A stretch of 5,937 nucleotides of DNA from B8-G4 sp033720735 (GTDB lineage Bacteria > Bacteroidota > Bacteroidia > Chitinophagales > Saprospiraceae), in contig JAWWBX010000279.1 of NCBI GenBank assembly GCA_033720735.1, positions 1 to 5,937 on the forward strand, written 5' to 3'. A program made the position numbers and the translations under genes. How positions within the stretch are numbered: position 1 is the stretch's first letter; the number at the start of each line of letters is the position of its first letter. This document shows positions 1-3,854 of the stretch, in pieces. The notes under the pieces were generated by a model. It had not been told where the DNA came from, did no database searches, and saw only the letters and a program-made list of their open reading frames with translations.

Positions 1-1236
1 CAACGCTTCCGAATATGGGATGTCTTCATTGAACGTCACCAGGTTGTACTTGCTTGAGTAGTCCGGATAGGTGGCTTCCAATTGCATTTCGAGCTGGCGC
101 TTGAGACGGAAATCGGGGTTGTCGACATGGTCGCGCATCTCGTAGTAATTCTCCAGGGCGAGGTCGGCGATGGCGTCCGTGTCCTGCTTGCGCCCGGCCT
201 GATAGGCGTCAAGGACCGTATCCCAGTCCTCCCCGTGCTGATCCAGGAGCTGATCGAGACACCAGACATCTTCCAGGGCGCAGTTCATTCCCTGCCCATA
301 AAAGGGCACGATCGCATGTGCGGCGTCACCCATCAACAGCGCCTTGCCGGCAAACCATGGGTAACATTTGATGGTGCCGAGAATACCGGTGGGGTTGTCG
401 AAGAACTCCTCCACCAGGCCGGGCATATGGGCCGCAGCGGTCGGAAATACGTCATTGAAAAAGGCCCTGACTTTTGCACCATCGGTAAGTTGATTGAATC
501 CTGGTTCACCATCAAAGGCCAGAAACAAGGTCACGGTAAAGCTCCCGTCCAGGTTGGGCAGTGCGATGAGCATATAGTCCTGGCGCGGCCAGATATGCAG
601 TGCGTTCTTCTCTATCCGCCAGCCGCCACCAGCCGCACGAGGGATGGTCAGCTCCTTGTAGCCGTGGTCCAGGAAGTCCTGCGCATAGTCAAAGCGCAAT
701 TCCGCACTGCGCGCAAAGATGCTGCGGCGGACGGCCGAACCGGCGCCATCAGTACCGAATACGTAATCCGCTTCAACGATCATCTCCTTCCGGTCGGCAC
801 GGGCAAACCGCACCGTCCCGGAGTCGAGATCGACACCCAGGCATTTGTGACGGAAATGGATGTCGATATTGTCGAATGTTTCTGCGGCGTTCAGCAAGGC
901 GATATTGAGCCCCGGACGGGAGACCGAGTTGATGTATTCATGCTCACGTCCACTGTAGGGCGAGAGCCATTGCTCACCGTCAAGTTTATGGATCAGCCGG
1001 CCGTGCATCGGGATCACCACCTCGCGGATCTCGTCTTCCAGACCAACCATCCGCAACGCCTTGAACCCGCGGTCCGACAGGGCCAGGTTGATCGAGCGGC
1101 CGGCGCCCAGCTCGGTGGTGCGCATGTCAGGAAGTTTCTCGAATAACTGCACCTGGTATCCGCGTTGCGCCAGCCGCAGGGCCAGCAGCGTGCCGCACAG
1201 GCCGGCACCGACAACGGTCATCGTTTTCGTCTTCAT
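1..1236 (-). CDS. kmo: Kynurenine 3-monooxygenase (KMO), 3' end cut by window edge
   Basis: FAD- and NADPH-dependent aromatic hydroxylase converting L-kynurenine to 3-hydroxykynurenine. The frame opens at the ATG at 1236-1234 and stays open to base 1, giving 412 residues; the family is usually about 450-460, so a short C-terminal piece is missing. What is visible: the N-terminal Rossmann FAD motif GAGLCG (residues 10-15) with acidic E33 at the end of the second strand; RSINLALSDRG (47-57), typical of KMO; GRLIH (79-83), whose R80 matches by eye the arginine that binds the substrate carboxylate; Y94 in the PYSG segment; the second FAD motif GTDGAGSAVRR (161-171); HGYKEL (191-196), a KMO signature; and GDAAHAIVPFYGQGMN (303-318), the flavin-binding segment. 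The start codon overlaps the kynU stop as ATGA, with no obvious ribosome site, so translation is probably coupled. It is the third gene of the operon. The many KMO-specific motifs make a generic salicylate-hydroxylase-type enzyme unlikely. Confidence 0.96.
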   Translation of the reverse strand, partial: MKTKTMTVVGAGLCGTLLALRLAQRGYQVQLFEKLPDMRTTELGAGRSINLALSDRGFKALRMVGLEDEIREVVIPMHGRLIHKLDGEQWLSPYSGREHEYINSVSRPGLNIALLNAAETFDNIDIHFRHKCLGVDLDSGTVRFARADRKEMIVEADYVFGTDGAGSAVRRSIFARSAELRFDYAQDFLDHGYKELTIPRAAGGGWRIEKNALHIWPRQDYMLIALPNLDGSFTVTLFLAFDGEPGFNQLTDGAKVRAFFNDVFPTAAAHMPGLVEEFFDNPTGILGTIKCYPWFAGKALLMGDAAHAIVPFYGQGMNCALEDVWCLDQLLDQHGEDWDTVLDAYQAGRKQDTDAIADLALENYYEMRDHVDNPDFRLKRQLEMQLEATYPDYSSKYNLVTFNEDIPYSEAL

Positions 1237-2528
1237 GCGGTATTTGAGATGGACGTGTGCCGGGCCAGAGCGGTCTGCAGCAAGCGGCCAAAAGCGACGA
1301 CATCAGCGAAGGTATTGTAGAGAGGGACCGGTGCAATGCGGATCACGTCTGGTTCGCGCCAGTCGGCGATCACGCCATGGTCGGTCAGCTCATCGAAGAT
1401 GGACTTGCCATTGCGTTTGACAAACAGCGACAACTGGCATCCACGGGCCTCCGGGTCCGAAGGTGTGATCACTTCCAGGTCTGGATGATCGATAGTCGCC
1501 AGCAGCTCGGCGAGCAGCCCGGTGAGGGCCACGGATTTCTGGCGCAAGGCATGCATGCCGGCCTCCGCAAACAGCTCGAGGCTGGCGCGCATCGATGCCA
1601 GCGGCAGGATCGGTGGGTTGCTGAGCTGCCAGGCCTCGGCGCCTGGGAGCGGATCGAACGGGTCGCGCATGCCAAAGCGGGTTTCCTTGTTGTGACCCCA
1701 CCAGCCTTCGAAGCGCGGGATATCCCGTTGCCCGTGGTGCCGCTCGTGCACAAAGATCCCTGACAATGACCCCGGTCCTGAGTTGAGATACTTGTAGCTG
1801 CACCATGCGGCAAAATCGGCACCGCTGTCATGCAGCGCGTAGTCAATGTTGCCGGCACCATGTGCAAGATCGAAACCAACGGTGATCCCGCGTGCATGCC
1901 CCATTTCCGCGATGCGCTGGAGGTCGAACGACTGTCCGGTGTAATAATTGACTCCACCGATGAACACCAGGGCCACCTTGTCCGGATGATCATCCAACAG
2001 ACCTGCGAGATCGTCATATCTCAGGGTGTGTTCATCCTCCCGCGGCTGCCAGAATACCACATCGCGCTCCGGGTCGCCACCATGCACGCGCACCTGCGAC
2101 TGCACAGCGTAGAGGTCAGAGGGGAAGATGTCGCTCTCGACAATGATCTTGCGCCGGGCACCCTCGGGCCGGTAGAATGAGACCAGCAGGAGGTGCACGT
2201 TGACGGTCAGCGAATTCATGACCACCACCTCGGCAGGTCGCGCACCGACAACGCCGGCCATATGCTCGGTCAGGAACTCATGGTAGGGGAGCCAGGGGTG
2301 GCGGGCATGGAGGTGCCCTTCGACACCAAGTTTGGCCCAGTCATCCAGCTCGGCATTGACGTACTCCCTGGCTTTGACTGGTTGCAGTCCCAGCGAGTTG
2401 CCACAGAGGTAGATCGCGGGCAGGTCGTTGACCTCCGGGATGTGGAAGTGCTGGCGGAAGTGACCCAGGGGATCATCGCTGTCCAGCTGCCGGGCACGCG
2501 CTTCCCATTGCACCCAGTCGGCCATCAT
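1233..2528 (-). CDS. kynU: Kynureninase
   Basis: Pyridoxal-phosphate enzyme that hydrolyses kynurenine or 3-hydroxykynurenine to anthranilate or 3-hydroxyanthranilate plus L-alanine. It has 431 residues, normal for the family. Visible motifs: GNSLGLQP (43-50); FPSD (135-138), which contacts the cofactor; FDLAHGAGN (219-227) with D220 and H223 near the PLP ring; SYKYLNSGPG (244-253), with K246 as the Schiff-base lysine; WWGHN (276-280); RGCQLS (362-367); and R397 in IRIAPVPLYN, the likely substrate-carboxylate arginine. H72, S303 and N304 coincide by eye with human H102, S332 and N333, which favour 3-hydroxykynurenine; this fits its position next to kmo. The start is the first of two consecutive ATGs (2528 and 2525). 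The first gives a 4-base ATGA overlap with the ACMSD stop, and the second would remove only one residue. No clear Shine-Dalgarno is seen upstream. Soluble and cytoplasmic; second gene of the operon. Confidence 0.97.
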   Translation of the reverse strand: MMADWVQWEARARQLDSDDPLGHFRQHFHIPEVNDLPAIYLCGNSLGLQPVKAREYVNAELDDWAKLGVEGHLHARHPWLPYHEFLTEHMAGVVGARPAEVVVMNSLTVNVHLLLVSFYRPEGARRKIIVESDIFPSDLYAVQSQVRVHGGDPERDVVFWQPREDEHTLRYDDLAGLLDDHPDKVALVFIGGVNYYTGQSFDLQRIAEMGHARGITVGFDLAHGAGNIDYALHDSGADFAAWCSYKYLNSGPGSLSGIFVHERHHGQRDIPRFEGWWGHNKETRFGMRDPFDPLPGAEAWQLSNPPILPLASMRASLELFAEAGMHALRQKSVALTGLLAELLATIDHPDLEVITPSDPEARGCQLSLFVKRNGKSIFDELTDHGVIADWREPDVIRIAPVPLYNTFADVVAFGRLLQTALARHTSISNTA

Positions 2529-3577
2529 GACTGCGGCTCAGTTTTGGTTTGTGGCGTCGATGCGGGCGCACCGAATTGATTGGCCGTAAGTCCCATCCAG
2601 TCCAGGGCCGTGCCATGCAGCAACATGGCTTTGGTATGGTCGCTATATGGCATGCTTTCGATGAGTTTGCCGGGCTCGTGCTCCCCAAGCGGGAAGGGAT
2701 AGTCGCTCCCCAGGGCAATGCGGTCGGCACCCATGAGGTCCACCAGGTAATCCAGGATCCGCGCATCGTGTACGAGCGAATCGATATAGAACTTGCCGAG
2801 GTAGGAGCGGGGATTCTTGTCGTTGTCGATCGCACAAAGGTCCGGCCGTACATTGAACCCGTGTTCGATCCGGCTGATGGTCGCGGGAAAGGAACCACCA
2901 CCATGCGCAAAGGCCACCTTGAGGCGGGGCAAGCGTTCGAACACGCCCCCGAAGATCATCGAGCAGATGGCCAGCGAGGTCTCGGCAGGCATGCCCACCA
3001 GCCATGGCAGCCAGTAGCGCTCCATTTTCTCCTTGCCCATCATGTCCCACGGGTGTACAAAGACGGCCGCATTCAGCTCCTGGCAGGCTTCAAAGAACGG
3101 GAAGAGCGCCGGGTCGCTGAGATTCCAGTCGTTGATGTGCGAGCCGATCTCAACACCCACCATACCCAGCTCGGTCATCGCCCTTTCGAGCTCGCGGATG
3201 GCCAGGTCTGGGTCCTGTAACGGCACCGTGCAAAGACCGGTAAAACGTTTGGGGTGCCGGCTGACCACCTCGGCGATAAAGTCGTTGAAGAAGCGGGAGG
3301 TCTCATGGGCATCTTTGCCTTTTGCCCAGTAGTGGAAGAGAACGGGAATGACGGACAAGACCTGTACGTCCACTCCCGTCTCGTCGCAGTCATCCATGCG
3401 TTTGGCGGGATCCCAGCAGTTGGATTCAATCTCCCGGAAGAACTTGTCGCCGCGCATCATTTTGGCGGTGCAGGGGCCACAATCTTCGAGGTGGATGAAA
3501 TCACCGTACCCGAACTTGTCCACCCAGCGCGGGGTGTCCTTCGGCATAATGTGCGTATGGATGTCGATCTTCAGCAT
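2525..3577 (-). CDS. 2-amino-3-carboxymuconate-6-semialdehyde decarboxylase (ACMSD)
   Basis: Zinc-dependent amidohydrolase-superfamily decarboxylase. It turns 2-amino-3-carboxymuconate semialdehyde (the ring-opening product of 3-hydroxyanthranilate) into 2-aminomuconate semialdehyde, preventing spontaneous closure to quinolinate. Metal ligands are visible: the HxH pair H7/H9 in DIHTHIMP, H175 in VFVHPWD, and D292 in LGSDYPFPLG; H225 in AFAHGGGSFP is the likely catalytic histidine. R42 (in MRGDKFF) and R236 (in SRIEHGF) match the two substrate-carboxylate arginines known in Pseudomonas and human ACMSD, and W189 matches the active-site tryptophan. These arginines distinguish it from related gamma-resorcylate-type decarboxylases. 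It has 350 residues against about 335 for the family; the extra length is a polar tail after about residue 336 rich in Thr, Pro, Gln and Ser. ATG at 3577 begins directly with the conserved MLKIDIHTH strand, so the start is secure although no Shine-Dalgarno is evident. It is the first gene of the operon, 277 bases after the peptidase stop, and its stop overlaps the kynU start (ATGA). Confidence 0.95.
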   Translation of the reverse strand: MLKIDIHTHIMPKDTPRWVDKFGYGDFIHLEDCGPCTAKMMRGDKFFREIESNCWDPAKRMDDCDETGVDVQVLSVIPVLFHYWAKGKDAHETSRFFNDFIAEVVSRHPKRFTGLCTVPLQDPDLAIRELERAMTELGMVGVEIGSHINDWNLSDPALFPFFEACQELNAAVFVHPWDMMGKEKMERYWLPWLVGMPAETSLAICSMIFGGVFERLPRLKVAFAHGGGSFPATISRIEHGFNVRPDLCAIDNDKNPRSYLGKFYIDSLVHDARILDYLVDLMGADRIALGSDYPFPLGEHEPGKLIESMPYSDHTKAMLLHGTALDWMGLTANQFGAPASTPQTKTEPQS

Positions 3578-3646
3578 GGAACAGCGGGTGTTCTGATCAG
3601 GTGAGCTGAAAGATAATCAGCCTGCCGGCGATAGCCCAATCTGGGA

Positions 3647-3659
3647 GTGAATGATTCAC
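3647..3659. promoter_or_regulatory. 13-bp palindrome GTGAAT-G-ATTCAC
   Basis: A perfect 6+1+6 dyad about 70-82 bases upstream of the ACMSD ATG. A one-base centre is too tight for an RNA hairpin loop at full stem length, so a DNA-binding dimer site is the more natural reading. A short CCCA/TGGG dyad (3635-3645) lies just beside it. No identical copy was noticed elsewhere in the window. Confidence 0.28.
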
Positions 3660-3671
3660 GGGTGTCTGATG

Positions 3672-3685
3672 CACCCTCGGGGGTG
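3672..3685 (-). repeat. Leader hairpin, CACCC/GGGTG stem
   Basis: Five G-C-rich base pairs (3672-3676 with 3681-3685) close a four-base loop, with two possible G-T wobble pairs extending the base. It lies in the predicted leader about 95-108 bases upstream of the ACMSD start. There is no T-run after it on the minus strand, so it is not an intrinsic terminator. Confidence 0.28.
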
Positions 3686-3709
3686 TGTACGTGACATAGC
3701 ACTCCCGCC

Positions 3710-3727
3710 TGGTTCAAGGGCGAACCA
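3710..3727 (-). repeat. Leader hairpin, TGGTTC stem with six-base loop
   Basis: Perfect 6-base stem (3710-3715 with 3722-3727) closing a 6-base loop, in the predicted untranslated leader of the ACMSD transcript. It directly abuts the operator-like dyads and shares base 3727 with them. It could form in RNA; no function can be assigned. Confidence 0.3.
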
Positions 3728-3745
3728 ATGTGAAATTACATTTCA
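3727..3745. promoter_or_regulatory. Overlapping inverted repeats, candidate operator of the kynurenine operon
   Basis: Two perfect dyads overlap here: AATGT-N6-ACATT (3727-3742) and TGAAAT-TAC-ATTTCA (3731-3745). Both fall just downstream of the predicted transcription start near 3751, the place where a bound repressor would block initiation or early elongation. Their AT-rich 15-16 bp form is typical of homodimeric helix-turn-helix operators. No regulator gene is in the window, so the binding protein is unknown. A dyad of this size can occur by chance; the position is what makes it worth noting. Confidence 0.35.
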
Positions 3746-3755
3746 TGTTGCGTCA

Positions 3756-3788
3756 CAAAACTAGGGCAGCATATTACCGCCACACAAA
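3756..3788 (-). promoter_or_regulatory. Predicted Bacteroidota-type promoter of the ACMSD-kynU-kmo operon
   Basis: Read on the minus strand, TAGTTTTG (3763-3756) is a perfect match to the Bacteroidota -7 consensus TAnnTTTG. A TTTG element (3788-3785) lies 21 bases upstream, inside the 17-23 base spacing known for the -33/-7 pair in this phylum. Transcription would begin near 3751 and leave a leader of roughly 170 bases before the ACMSD ATG. It is the only such pair I found between the peptidase stop and ACMSD. The prediction rests on sequence alone; the TTTG upstream element is short and could be chance. Confidence 0.45.
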
Positions 3789-3797
3789 TCCTGTGTG
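3781..3797. repeat. Perfect inverted repeat CACACA-AATCC-TGTGTG
   Basis: A 6-base stem (3781-3786 with 3792-3797) and 5-base loop, overlapping the predicted -33 element. Part of it (ACAAATC, 3784-3790) is also complementary to GATTTGT at 3821-3827, so two alternative pairings are possible. On the minus strand it lies about 58 bases after the peptidase stop and is not followed by a T-run, so it does not look like an intrinsic terminator. It could be a second protein-binding site over the promoter or a 3' end structure of the peptidase mRNA. Confidence 0.25.
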
Positions 3798-3854
3798 TTC
3801 AAAATTGTACGACACCACAAGATTTGTTAGAAGATGTCTCTAAAAAACCGCGCA

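Noticed and set aside
82..1146. Long plus-strand open frame (354 codons) opposite kmo
   Set aside because: Lies wholly antisense to a gene with every KMO motif; its translation shows no recognisable family pattern. Long antisense frames are common opposite G+C-rich genes.
2549..3220. Plus-strand open frame (223 codons) opposite ACMSD
   Set aside because: Antisense to a clear ACMSD gene, with no recognisable motifs.
3710..3727. tRNA T-arm-like sequence (GGTTC/GAACC)
   Set aside because: No acceptor, anticodon or D-arm sequences accompany it; it is only a short inverted repeat.
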